DNA of 60,000 nt from contig NC_135558.1 of the NCBI RefSeq assembly GCF_964340395.1, positions 7,295,001 to 7,355,000 of the forward strand, written 5' to 3'. Below the pieces are notes generated by a model. That model worked only from the letters and a program-made list of their open reading frames with translations. It did not search any database and had not been told where the DNA came from. The translations under genes were made by a program, and so were the position numbers. How positions within the stretch are numbered: the stretch's first letter is position 1; every line of letters begins with the position of its first letter. This DNA comes from Glandiceps talaboti. Its lineage: Eukaryota; Hemichordata; Enteropneusta; Spengelidae. Below are positions 44,751 to 57,647 of this stretch, piece after piece.

Positions 44751-47700
44751 ATGACAGCAAACGCAACGAAGGCGTTAGTATTTGTGACGGGTAACGCTAA
44801 CAAACTGAAAGAGGTAGGTGCTAATCGCCAATTTTTCAGAAGTATAAACTTGTGGGTGGTGTCATATCTCTGGATCCAGAATCCAGAGGGACGCGTAATC
44901 TTTCCTGTATGGGTACGTGGATACAGAGAAGTTAGAACCATAGGGAGCCCAGGAACTCTGTTGTGTTACAAAGTAGATAAATAAACAAACAATGTGGCAT
45001 GGGTAAATGAAATATCATTTTAAACGCGTAAATAACTAGCTACAAATATATACGGGCATGTATACTATTGAAATAATATACTGCATGTTTCTATTATTAT
45101 CTGTACAATACTAGTATGTACATGTACATACATATTTATAGATAGTTATCCATGAGTTTAAATGTATATTTCATTTGCCCAATACCCATGCATATTTGGT
45201 TTGTTTGTTTGTTTATTTATTTATATGTATGTAACACAGTTCCTAGGTTCCCTGTATAGCATTATGAATGATTCAAAAGTTGAATCTCAGAGGTTGAATC
45301 AAGTGTTTGTGTGATGTTATTATCATCTGAGCACAGTGCGAAAAGAAAATGTTAGTGATAATTTGAATTGATTTGATTTGATTTTGGTGATTCAATAACA
45401 CAGATTTTGTTATGTTTTTTTTCTTTACCTGGCTAGTCTTTTCCTCCACTGAATATTCGCTCTCTTTAATATTGACTGAACAGGTGGCGTGGGACAGGTA
45501 CATGCTCGTGAAGTTGCTATATATTTTGAGGCCTACACAAGTCAGGTCAAACAGCGAGGTATGGTACTCCGTACCTCATACTTCACGAGCGCCTGTGGGC
45601 TAGGGTGTCAGAACGACAATGAACCATTTGATTTCTAAATGTCCCAAATTTCACAAAGACAATTTCTTTTGCCAAGATACACACTTTCGGTGTCACCATC
45701 TATAAATTTGTGTTTTTTTCCTGATCCTGCCATAAGTCGCATTATTTTCAAAAAGCCTATTTGGTAAAATGAGAAAACCAAGCTCAGACAGAGGACTATG
45801 AAAGAGTGTCAAGCTTTGAACTTTTCATATCTTTCTACTCACTTATAATACATTTAATTGGTTTTGCAGGTGAAAGATATTTTAGCTGACAAGTTATCTG
45901 TAGTGTCCAAGAAAATTGATTGTAAGTAACCATATCCAATATGTTAGATAATGATTTAAGTCTTCACTCCGCTGAAAGAAACCACGATTCACCAATGGTG
46001 TTTGTACAGCAATGAAAACAAAATTCTCAGTTATATAAATGTCAAATAAGTGTCAAGACATTGTGTATCAATGGACAACCATGCACTATCTTGTTAGTTT
46101 ATTGTGTTCCATGGCCACCACCCCAAATGCACGTTTTACTGCACAAAAACAAAAACGATATTCAAATTAAACGGACAAAATACAGGCAGTTATGTTTATG
46201 TACATTGAGACAAAATAACATGTTGAAAGTGGAGGCATAGTTCAGTGAATGGTCAGTGACACAAAACCTGTTAACGTCAATAGCTAATTACCAAGTTCAA
46301 AGTTGTAGAGTATCAGTTTGTTGAATAAATGACAATCAGTCCAACTACAGAGAATGCACACTTTGTAGGAAAGTCAGAACTTGAGGAGATAGTTACAAGT
46401 TATAGAGTGAAAGTTTTAATCTCAGTACATCTTATCTCAATATTTAACAATATGTTATTGGAATGTGTCTTGCTCAAATATAGAGAAACTATGAAATTTA
46501 GAGTATAAAGTATAGGTTTAGCAGTACATTTTACTACAATTGAACATGGGAGAACATGTGGATTTAGGCCTGCACATGTACAAAAAACAAACAAGCTACA
46601 GTTGCCATTGTGGGCCAAAATTATATAAAAAAAATTAAAAAATTGCATTTTCTTGTAAATCACCACATACCAAATTTTGATGTGTTGTTAGATAGAAACT
46701 GTTATAATTCATTTGTCGTTGTCGTATTGATGTACAGGACATGCTGCAGCACTAGATACCAATTAGCTCACCATGTTTCCGAAATTGACACAATGATATT
46801 AAATCTTTTGACATCATCTTCTTAATTTTTAATTGTTCAGTACCGGAATACCAGGGTGAACCTGATGAAATATGTATAGCAAAGTGTGAAGAAGCAGCTA
46901 AAAGGGTAAGACTAAGAGTCAGAGTATATGTGTGTGTTTGCAGCATTTTGTACCCTATACCCTAGGGTGTAATTACATAGAGTTACATAAACCAAGTCTC
47001 TAAAGGGCATACATAGTGTTTTATGAATAAAAAACCACAACATTTGTATATCATTATCAGCCACTTTAGCAAGGAAGGTAATCAACCAAAAATAAATAAA
47101 AAGATGAAAAATAAGCTAAGTAATAACTAAATATTATAGTATTGAAGTGAACTTTTGTTCCAAACACAAACACAAACTTAAAAATTGTACCTGTGTGACT
47201 GCACACTTCAGTCTTTGTCCACAAGACTTTTTGTCACGCTTTTTCAAGTTTGTGTTTGGAACAAAAGTTCAATTCGATACTATGATTTACCAACACAGAT
47301 GAATTTTGATTTGAAGACTACAAAAAATCGTACTGTAAATTTGACATGAACATTTTCAGTATGAACCTTGCACTAAGACTTATTCCTGTCCTTTATCTTA
47401 GATTGAGGGACCAGTTTTAACAGAAGATACTTGTTTATGTTTCAATGCTTTAGATGGACTTCCAGGACCTTATGTGTAAGTATATCTTCATTTGATCATT
47501 TTCGGTCAATGGAGCAATGATTTAAGATTTTACAAATCAGGTTGAAAAGGTTAGAATACATTGATTTCTTGAGTTTGAATAAAAGGACAAGTCCAAGTCT
47601 GGTTAAAATGTCTGCTTTATTTGAATTCCGACGTTTCAACTGTGCACAGACAGTCTTTTTCAAGGGCTAAAAAACAAAAAAGTATGAAGTAAGGAGTAAA

Positions 47701-50597
47701 AATACAAAAAAGTGAACAAAAAGCTCAAATGAATCCAATGAACTGTGTAAAAACAAATTCTATATTGATTTCTACAAAGCAAGAAAAATATAGTTCATTG
47801 AATTGAGTACCCTATTTGGGAGCAGTAAGCAAGGTATACAGACTTCATATAGGACTACCGTATGGGGCAGCAATAGAGTTGCCTGGAAGGATGGATGCAG
47901 GACTGTCTTAATGTGATTGTAGTAGGGTTTCCTTACAAGAAAGCAAAACATAAAGATTGCGCCTTAGGAAAAGACTCTCTTTGACTGCTCTCTAAGACCA
48001 CACTATTTGGCTATCCTATAGCCACCAGCAATAGTGTATTACCATACTTCATAAAATAAACATACTCAGTAATAGTCAGTATACCTGAATTGTACAGGTA
48101 TAACCTCGCAGCTACTAACTATCACTCAACACTCTTTTCTTCTATAGCTAAAACTGACAGCCCTTTTTGGGTAAATTGATTTGTACATGTATTAGCTTTC
48201 TCAGATATTCAGACATGGATTTATCTCATGTATTTTTTTTTCATTTATAGGAAATGGTTCCTTGCTAAACTAGGACCAGCAGGTAAGTGTGATTTCACCA
48301 AGGCAGACTTTATGTAGCATTTTGTAAAATTAGAAGAAAGATTACAAATTTTATCGATATTCCATTTCTGGTCCTGTACTGAATTTTGCATGAATACTGT
48401 TTCACTTCAAATGAAAAACAAAACATCAAATTCTCCAACTCTAAAAGACATAAGGTTAATATTGATGTGTTAAAGACAATCACTGCATCACACCATATGA
48501 TATCCACAATTGCAGGAAAATTTGTGAATCATGATGTATGAGTTCTGTTCTCTAGCTTTCTAGATTTAGAAACTGACATGCTTCAATCATTCTCTAATAT
48601 CTATGCTTCAGTCAAATCATTTGTCCTAATTTCATGTTCATACTAAATAACATCCCTTACCAAACAAGTAGATCTATAGACTGTAAGACATGTCGTGTCG
48701 CTCCGCCCTCACCGGCAGAGGGATTGACCAATGTGTGAGGGCGCCCCATTGCAGCGTACCTCACAGACGAGCAGATCTCCTGTACATAAAATTCATCTAC
48801 AGCAGATTAGATTCTCTGCACAGTCTTTGGGAGCATTGCTAAAAGGGCTGTTTTGTATGTACCAATATCTACTGCATACTTGTACTCAAATATCCTTGTA
48901 CTGTGGGCCCTCATCAACTACAGAGGGCTAATCATTCGTTAACGTTTTACTGAGGCATAGCAATAACATCACAGTAACATGTCAAAGAATGAGCCATGCT
49001 GTCAGTCTAGCGTGGACTCTGAAGAAGCTTAGGTCAAGTGATTTAATTAAAACATGTCTGTTAATGTGTAAAATGATATGTTGACATGTAATTCATTAAC
49101 TTACCAAAAAATCACATTAATTTTTAGGAAATTTTTATTGTTGTATTTGACAGGCTTATACAAATTACTGAGTGGTTGGGAAGATAAATCAGCATATGCA
49201 TTATGTACATTTGCATATTCCTCAGGAAACCCAGATGAACCCATAAAATTATTTCATGGAAAAACACCGGTATGAAATGTCAAACATAATACTGTATAAC
49301 TTTTGATTGATCAAATCAACTGATGATGTAGATATTGGGCATGTTGTTACATAATGCAGGCGTTCAACAAGTTCTTACGTAATGTAAACATACATGCAAC
49401 ACATATTCTTACATAATGTCCACATGTGAAACATGTAGGGGGTTCACACTGGGCAAGTTGTGTCTGACTCTGAGATGACTCTAATCTTAACCTGACATAA
49501 CAAACAAATGTGAACACTTTAATTTGACCCTGAGGTCAGTTAAGATAGACCAGGTGCAAGGAGATAGTTTAGGACCAAAAACTTTTATGTTGAAACAAAA
49601 TTCCATTGGATTATAGTCAGTAGTGTTGAGTTTCCTAGATGTGGGTTTAGCCTCAGGGGATCAAAGTTCAGGGTGTGGTTACTGCTAAGTGATTGAAACA
49701 AATGAAGACTATGGTAATATTGGATGATATTGGTCTGTACTTTATGTCAACAATAAGTCAAGTAAAAAAGTACCATGTGAATGGAGCCCAAAATCTAGTT
49801 TATCAGTTTTACCATACCATGACTTATGTTGCCTCAGAGTGAAAACTCATATTTGTAGTCTGAAAATATTAATTATCACATTATGTATAACAATACCTGT
49901 ATATCAATAACCACTGCACATATTGACACTTGCAGGGTCATATAGTCGAACCTAGAGGACCTCCTGACTTTGGATGGGATCCATGTTTTCAGCCTGAGGG
50001 CTTTGATAAGACGTGAGTAAGACAATTGATGTATTGTCATCATATCAGCTCAGAAGACAGTCCTAAACTAGACATTTTACTTTGTAACATTTATAAAATT
50101 TATAGAATTATTCGTTGCTAAGTCACAAGAAGTGGCGACACTTGTATTGATTACTGATATCAACTTAAAGGAAAAGTCCAGTCAGGCTTATTTCTACCTT
50201 TAGTACACTTGTATTGATTATTGCTATCAACTTAAAGGAAAAGTCCAGTCAGACTTATTTCTACCTTAAGTACACTTGTATTGATTATTGCTATCAACTT
50301 AAATGAAAAGTCCAGTCAGACTTATTTCTGTCTTTAGTACACTTGTATTTATAAGTACTGCTATCAACTGACACATGATTTTTGGTGATAAAATAGTACC
50401 TTGGTAATTTACTTAACTTTAAAATCTTGTAAAAAAGCCCTGTTACACTTGACGTGTCAATGATAGGTCATTTCTTTTTGTTGAATTATATATTTCACAG
50501 ATATGCAGAGATGAACAAGGATGAAAAGAATGCCATTTCACATCGTGGTAGAGCACTGCAAGCTGTAGCTGAATATTTTGCTAAACAACAACAATGA
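44751..50597 (+). CDS. ITPA: Inosine triphosphate pyrophosphatase, 8 exons
   Basis: Hydrolyses ITP, dITP and XTP to monophosphates, keeping deaminated purines out of nucleic acids; a cytosolic homodimer in the HAM1/ITPase family. Exons: 44751-44813, 45870-45921, 46841-46905, 47402-47475, 48251-48282, 49154-49269, 49936-50012, 50501-50597. All GT-AG with matching phases, 576 nt, 191 aa (human 194). Motifs: TGNANK (13-18), [37 protein letters not shown] (146-150) and SHRGRAL (173-179), which together line the substrate pocket in the family. The start is the first ATG, just upstream of the conserved nucleotide-binding strand. No damage seen. Introns hold several repeats. Confidence 0.97.
47133..47286. 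mobile_element. MITE-like inverted repeat in ITPA intron 3
   Basis: The left arm beginning TAGTATTGAAGTGAACTTTT (47137 on) and the reverse complement of the right arm ending CGATACTA (47282) match over about 45 bp, including GTTCCAAACACAAAC. The centre is short, about 50 bp. It has no coding capacity. The TA at the borders would fit a Tc1/mariner-type origin, which is inference. Confidence 0.75.
47628..47666 (-). ncRNA. Degenerate hammerhead-ribozyme-like motif, possible Penelope-like element end
   Basis: Read on the minus strand: CTTGAAAAA, then GACTGT...ACAGTT (stem with one G-U pair), then GAAACGTC. This mirrors the hammerhead order CTGANGA, stem II, GAAA, GTC found in the terminal repeats of Penelope-like retroelements. 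The CTGANGA core is not intact here, so activity is unlikely. Confidence 0.35.
50136..50350. repeat. About 64 bp tandem repeat in ITPA intron 7, 3 copies
   Basis: The unit holds ACACTTGTATTGATTATTGC, CAACTTAAAGGAAAAGTCC and AGTCAGACTTATTTCTACC; the last copy decays. Confidence 0.9.
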
Positions 50598-50648
50598 TGT
50601 CTGTGCAGTATTGTTATTAGTTTATTTTTAAAAGTAAATATTTGTATA

Positions 50649-50665
50649 AATAAAGTCTGAATAAA
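50649..50665 (+). terminator. Two poly(A) signals of ITPA
   Basis: AATAAA at 50649-50654 and again at 50660-50665, about 50-65 nt after the stop codon. Confidence 0.8.
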
Positions 50666-50836
50666 GAACCGTGTAAACGTTATTCACATACAGTTGTATA
50701 GTCTGTGGTTATCTAGCACAATGGGAAATTCTGAAGTTGAATAATGCAAATGATTTGACATATATATACGGGGATAAATGTGAAAAGTGTTTGAAGAGTT
50801 TGATACTTTTGTAGAGCTGCCACACCTGTGCACATA

Positions 50837-51157
50837 CTGGGCTCGAAATTAACAGAAATCTCGTGTCCACAGACTACCAATTCTTGTCATGGAACTACCA
50901 TAATTTGCAGGTGATAGCCCACTCAGGCTACCACTGATTATGTGATGAAGCCCACTCAGGCTACCACTGATTATGTGATGATTTAAAGGATGGAAGATTT
51001 ACAGACATAAAAAGTATTTTAATAACATATTTTCAATAGAAGAAATCTGTTTTCAGTTCAGGAATATCGGACTACTGGTCACTATCCTTGGGCTACCAAT
51101 TTCTGAAATTGGTAGACCACTGGAACTACCAAAGAAAAAAGATAATTTCAAGCCCTG
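50837..51157. mobile_element. Short hAT-like MITE
   Basis: The ends CTGGGCTCGAAATTA (50837-50851) and, on the other strand, CAGGGCTTGAAATTA (51157-51143) match at 13 of 15 positions and resemble CAGGGCTCGAAATTA-type hAT termini. The inside has a 31 bp tandem duplication (about 50917-50980) and repeated GGAACTACCA words. No clear 8 bp target duplication. Confidence 0.6.
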
Positions 51158-52250
51158 ACATATACACATGCATAATTAATGAATTTAGTAACACACAACA
51201 AGATCCTTACAAAGAACATACAAACATTACAAATATATATTATATACAAAACCCTGAAAGGGAATAGAAATGAAATTTAGTATAGAAATGAAATACAAAA
51301 TTGTTATCTGATGTGGACCAAGGAAATATTTCAGCAGAACTAGTCTTGTCCAAGGCCCTACAATTTTCTACATTCCTAAATGATAAAGGAGGGCCTAGCG
51401 ATGTAACAAACGTACTCATACTACGGCTAGACCAACTTGGCCAATCATAGGCCTTGATTTTGGTTGGTTATATGGAACCATAACTCGCTCTTTCTTAGGG
51501 GTGTGACCTATATTATGTTCCAACACTCAATGTGCATGCAACAAATTACACAAACATTTTGAAAAAGATCCGTTGAGCCAATCACGTAAGATATATAGAC
51601 AACTCGTTCGGTAGGGTACACCCTAATACACCCCCTCGTTTATTGGCACATAACCCTCCGAACTCGTTGACTATCTATTACAGAAAAAAAATTGCTAAGC
51701 AAATGTACACACACACACATACAAAATACAAGGACATGAATGTATGTATGTATACAACACATTACCACTTGCACAAGACTGAAAACAATAGTCAAATTTC
51801 TCTTTATAATTAAATTTTTAATTCATTTATTTTAAATAATACAATAAGCCAAATCTTAAATTTCTGCATATACATTATATGTAAATTTTATGGACAGTAT
51901 TAGTACTGACAAAATAATTTGTACACTCAGAGTGACTTAAAGCAAAAGAAATGAAAGTTTACAAATCTAGTATGTTTCTAAGCTTTTATCTACCAATTTG
52001 TGGCAAGTATGCATTTAAAATGTACTTAATTATCTGATCTGAAATGACAAATGAGAGATGTGTTGAGTTGGTAATTGATATGTTGCGAGTCAAAAATACA
52101 ATGTAGTGATATTTGTGACCATGTCAGTGTTGCATTTATACGTTATTTTGCTTACGGGTATTTGCACAAGAATAATGTGACACTCTACTATAGTGACCTA
52201 TTAGTGAGCAAATGGGTGCGAGTCTAGTCTTTTTTTTTTCTTTTTCTTTT

Positions 52251-52254
<4 letters not shown>

Positions 52255-52294
<40 letters not shown>
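52255..52294. repeat. (GT)n microsatellite after a T-rich tract
   Basis: About 20 GT units preceded by about 30 nt of almost pure T. Confidence 0.92.
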
Positions 52295-52296
<2 letters not shown>

Positions 52297-53640
52297 GTGT
52301 GTAAGGATTCTCCCTGGAGTATGGAGTACACCAGTATGCCCTCAAAGTCAATCTGATGTACCACTGACATCACACAATTTCTAGTGAAGCACCAAAATTT
52401 GGTGTTCCCCTATCTCTTACTATGTGGTGACTCACAAAAATTGTCAGTTTTTATCATTTTGACTCACAACAACAAAATTTGGCTATCATTAGAGGGCACA
52501 CTGAAGTACACCAGTAATTATTTCATGAAAATGTACTTTTTTTTAAAACACAAATATCTCTGGACTCTGTCAAATTCTTGACATCAAAAAGATGCTAAAA
52601 CATGATACAACATTTTTGCAACACAGTCACAATTCTTGCCTCAATTTAGCGCCAATTCTTGCTATACAAGTATCAATACTTGCTGTAACTCAGTGTCAAT
52701 TCTCACTGCAACATCATGTAAATTCGTACTGTAACATTTCATCTGTTCAGGCTGAACTGCAACTCTAACTTTTTGGCTTTGCATTCAGTACTTATCTGTT
52801 TCATGATTTCGATAATATTTCATTACACTACTTGCTATACATAGTTATGTACGTGAATACCCAGAGGGTGTCTACAGTCTCTCTACTGTCAGTTATGGTT
52901 TCTTTGTAGTAACATTTGAAAGGCACTCCAAGTAACATAGTTCTGTAGGTGAAAAATTCATTCAGTATGTAAAAATAGTGTCATGTCTGAAGATCAAAGA
53001 CACACATACTTTTGAGGGTTGGAGACCATGGGCATGACATTGGTAGCTAAAGTACAAGCAAAAAAATTCCAGTTTCCCTTGATTTTACTTTGTATTTCTG
53101 ATTTTTTTTTTCAAAAAAGGGATTTGAAGTTTGTAGTTACAGCATAAACAATGAAGGGGCGTCCATTGTTTATGGTTACAGGTACTTAAGCGCAATATGC
53201 AGACTATGAAAATCAATATGATTGATGAACGAGCATCTCAGAAGTCTGTCATTCAGCGTTCTCTTAGTCTAGTTCCTATATGGTATCGTTACGATTTACA
53301 CCTCCACTCACAGTATTGCCAAAGTCATTACTCTAGAAGTCCTAAGATGTATGAGGTGCAATTTAAAATTCATCCACAGCCACCCACACAGTCACTAACA
53401 TCATGTCTTTGTTAAGCAATCACAAAATTCTAACCAATAACAAAGCCCCTCATAAAGTTAGTTTTTTGAGGGGAGTTATGTAATGTCCAAATATGGTATA
53501 TTTGTCAGCTCGGGCTGCTACTTATACACCGCTATAACAGTTGGGGTTCACTGATTGAATGAACAATTTTTATGCTGATTGAGGGACTTTGACCAGACAT
53601 GGATTCATTAGAGACCATGTTGGCATCCAGACTACGCTCT

Positions 53641-53996
53641 CTACAACTCATCGTTGTATTGACTACCAAATCCCATTTTTTCACCAATAATGAGATCCAC
53701 TTTCTGTGAGACTCTCTTGCATCCTGATTTGGAATAAAGTTTGGAATCTGGTGGGAAATATTGTAATTCATCTGCTACTTGTCTGATGATGTTCTTGTCT
53801 TTAGGATGACCTTTGGCATTGAGGTCATCTTCGATACACTTCATGACATGTGACCTCTCCATGGGTAGGAATGGTACAAAGAAATCAATCAGGTGTTTCT
53901 CTATCAAACCACTGTGCCATAAACCACCTGTTGAAACAAATACAGAAAAATGGAAGAATTATTTGTTTATAATTTGTTGTAATCTTCACATGAGTA

Positions 53997-54043
<47 letters not shown>

Positions 54044-54106
54044 AGTGTGTATGTATGTATGTATGTATGTATGTATGTGTTTGTATGTGTGTATGTATAT
54101 GTGTGT

Positions 54107-54171
<65 letters not shown>

Positions 54172-57100
54172 TGTGTGTGTGCAACTGAACAAGCCATGAA
54201 ATCTTCTCATAATAAACTGAGTTGAAAGTATGACAAGCATAATTTTGGGGACCTAGGAGCTTATTCGAAGGTATTCTTGTGTGTGTGAATTTCTAGAAGC
54301 TCATGATAGTGCAACTGGTAACTGCTATACACAGAAGTACTACATTTCAAAGAAACTGATAACAATGTTGCTAATTATATTTTACCTTCTTCATTAAATG
54401 CATTGACATGAAGTAACTCATCCATTTCCTTAACAGTAATTTCTTCTCTCTTCTTCCCCTCTTTCCAATAGTTATATGTTTTTGTGGTGATGTCATTACC
54501 ACCAGAGTTACTGAAACAGGAACAGAACACGATTCATTTTCTTGACGGTAGTTATCCAAATGTTACCATTTCACAAAAAATACATGAAAACACTCGCAAT
54601 ATAATAATTTCAAGTAGTTTAGTGTCGACTAGACTACAAGATCAACCACTGAGGGCGATCTTCTCATCCCTTTCCACCATTGACTGAAGGGGGGGGGGGG
54701 GGGTCTGTGTGATTGCTATTGTGCAACAAACAAATTATTATTGCCTGCAATCATATCACTCCATTTCAGTTCACTGACAGTTATATCCTGTATGTTCATG
54801 CCAACACTGCATGTGGTGTACATGACCAAAATCAGATAAGACAGCAGATAGCTCCCAGACATGTGAGAATATTTATATTTGGCCCTATAAATAGGCATTT
54901 ATACAACACATATCTGCAACATATTTACATGAATTATATCAGACATCTGTTGGTAACAGTTGGTAGGATTCTTTTGCTTTCATTTCCACCAAGCTATCCT
55001 AAAGTGTACCTACAGTCATAATAATACTAATAATGTATAGTTTTTTACACAGTGCTTAATTCCCAATTGTTACCCCTGGTACAGACCAATAATGCCACAA
55101 TGGCCCTTTATACGTCAACTCCCTGGGTAGTATACAATCCATTGCAGACTCTGTAAGCACATAGGATTAAAGCATTCACATTGCAACCTCTATCCTACCA
55201 GGTCCCCAATTATACAGCTGGGTTGACTGAGGCACATTCATGGCTCAAATCTTGCCCAAGGACTTTAGCCATTCAGAAACAAGTCAGTGACAGTAGATTG
55301 ACCATCCACAGTCATATGGGGAGGGATGATAACAACCCTACCAGCGATATATTTACAATGAGCCTCAGAGGAATCCCATCAACATATACAATTTTATTAG
55401 AACTCACCTTAAAAATAGGAATATATTTTTTCTGTAGTCCACCCCACCAATCTCAGTGTAATGTTCTAAGAAAGGTTTAAGTGCATCAATTAACCCAGGT
55501 GGCATTTTATCCATTTCATCAAATATAAACAACTGTGTACCACACTGAGTGACATTTGACCTGATCCAATCTCTCAGTTCATCCTGTTGAATAAGATGGT
55601 AATTTAAAATGAAAGCGTCTGTTAATTTAGTCTCACAGCTCTTCCTAAATATGTTCATTAGAGCCCAAAATACAAGGAAAATACAATATTTACATTGGAT
55701 GTTTTGTGTACTGCCCTCACTATTGGCCAGAATCAGTCCAATTGTCGACTTTCATGACCTTTGTGACCCTGGACTAGAATGTCACTTCACTTCAAATGTG
55801 TTCTGCCATTTTTGGGATTTCCTACAAGGGTTTGTCGGATAAGGTCAAGCATGGCGACTGCAGATATCACTATCAGCGATAGAACTTTGCATCTTCACAT
55901 ACAAAATTGTCATGAAAAGTTGACTTAACTGAATAAAAAAGTGTTTCCAACAAATACAATGTAAAAACAAATGGTAATGTTAAGGTACGATGTGAGGTCA
56001 ATCTTACCTCATACGTAGCAATATGTCTCTTATGTGGGAAATGCAACGTTGCTACAATCAAGTGTACATATTTACTATTCATGCCTTCTTTGAAGAGACT
56101 CTCTGCAATGAATCTACTGACATAATTCTTGCCACCACCAGTCCATCCATGGAATGACAGAGTCAATGCTTTCACTGGATTGGGGTTTCTTATATGTCCC
56201 TTTATTGTATTCAGTACAACATCTTTTACCAAATGCTGGCCATGAAGTTTGGTTGCCAAGGTATTCTGTAATGCTGTTGATGGAAGAAATCAATGTAAAG
56301 TCATACTTCATAATCATAGGTATCACAATATGGAATTTAAATTCTTGCTACGAAATACCCATGTTATTTCATATTTGACCAAGTAGATGGGGGGGGGGGG
56401 ATTCAAGGTCAAAGGTTTGAGACTAGAGAGCTTTACAAAAAGACCTGATAGAATGATATATGATGAGATATTTTCATCAAGACATACCTCTCTCATGTTT
56501 ACAAACAAGATAATCATTAAAGAGTATGTATCATTCAGCCACATACAGTTTTCTGACAGCAGAATTCTATTTTCACCTTTGAACCCAATACAGCATTAGT
56601 TTGCATAAATCTTTAAATGGTCATATCTTTTGGCAAGTTCTGTTTTGTACCACTGCCATGAGCATATGATTAGTACTAGTAGAGAATTTCATTGTTATCA
56701 AAATCTGACCTTTAACCTTCAAGTACTGTAGGACAATTATTTTGAATCCCATACATTTGATTATTGATAAGCATTCTATTGTTTTACAATAGCCTGTCTG
56801 TTGGCTGGATCTGTGACGCCGGCCAAAACATTCCTTCGAAGGAACATACAAATGTAGTGGCCAGAGTCTACATGATCCCACCTGTATGGTAAACCATTTG
56901 AACTTGATAATTAAAGCCACACTGTCAAAGGTCATTATCAACATATGTGTATGCAGAAACTTATAAGTTATATAGCATTAAAAATCAAATTAATGTATTA
57001 AGTACATAGAGGGTCAAGGTTCAAAGTTCGCTCTCATCTAGTTTAAGACAAGCCATTTCTGACATATGTAACATACAAATGTTTGTAAGGTGCAAATGCC

Positions 57101-57647
57101 GATGACAATATTTTTTTGAATATTTGTAAATACATAATGTGACATTATTTTGTATTATGACCCTCTCTGAATAGAATGTGTGCACACAAACTACTGTGCT
57201 GGTACAAATATATGATGAAACTGCTACATTAAGATTTTTATACATGATGCAGTCAGGACGTACAATGAGTGCAAAAGATAATCATACATACATGTCCTAT
57301 ATTGTAGTCAGATAATTATTCCATCAGATTACAAAAGTAACATGAATTTAATAACATAAACAATAACAAACATTATTAAATAACCAGTTTCACTTTCAGT
57401 TTGTTGATAACAATCGGATGGACTTACCAGTTATATTTGCTTCATTCCAGTTTTTAGGACAACATTCTTTAAAAGTACACCAGAATCTGTTTCCAGCTGT
57501 ATATATGCCAGCTAAAGCTGCTGTCCCTAATCCACCTATAGATGGCAATGCAAATCCCATGGCAGTGACACTGTCAGCAAATATAACTGACAAAATCAAG
57601 ATTTTCATCAAGCAAGCTCGTTTTCTTATTTGACCCTGTTGCCCCAT
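53641..57647 (-). CDS. Torsin family AAA+ ATPase, 5 exons
   Basis: Lumenal ER/nuclear-envelope ATPase, activated in known family members by LAP1 or LULL1. Exons: 57428-57647, 56008-56273, 55408-55583, 54386-54510, 53641-53927; GT-AG, phases agree, 1074 nt, 357 aa (human torsin-1A 332). A hydrophobic N-terminus follows either M1 or M14 (MKILILSV), consistent with ER entry. Then the torsin-typical CTFKECC, LHGQHL, the Walker A variant GWTGGGKN (116-123; N in place of S/T is the torsin mark), Walker B IFDEMD (182-187), sensor-1 SNSGGND (221 on) and the sensor-2 Cys motif SGCK (330-333). It ends in NDEL, resembling an ER-retrieval signal, unlike human torsin-1A. The orthology group (1, 2 or 3) is not assigned. 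Confidence 0.95.
54000..54180. repeat. GT / ATGT microsatellite in torsin intron 4
   Basis: About 180 bp of GT with TATG runs. Long open frames on both strands here come only from the repeat. Confidence 0.95.

Larger units (their letters stand above)
50598..53640. other. Intergenic region between convergent ITPA and torsin genes
   Basis: Holds both 3' UTRs, the hAT-like MITE, a GT tract (about 52255-52294) and repetitive filler. No coding exon recognised. Confidence 0.6.

Noticed and set aside
53813-54240. Cys-Val and His-Thr repeat frames
   Set aside because: GT microsatellite in torsin intron 4.
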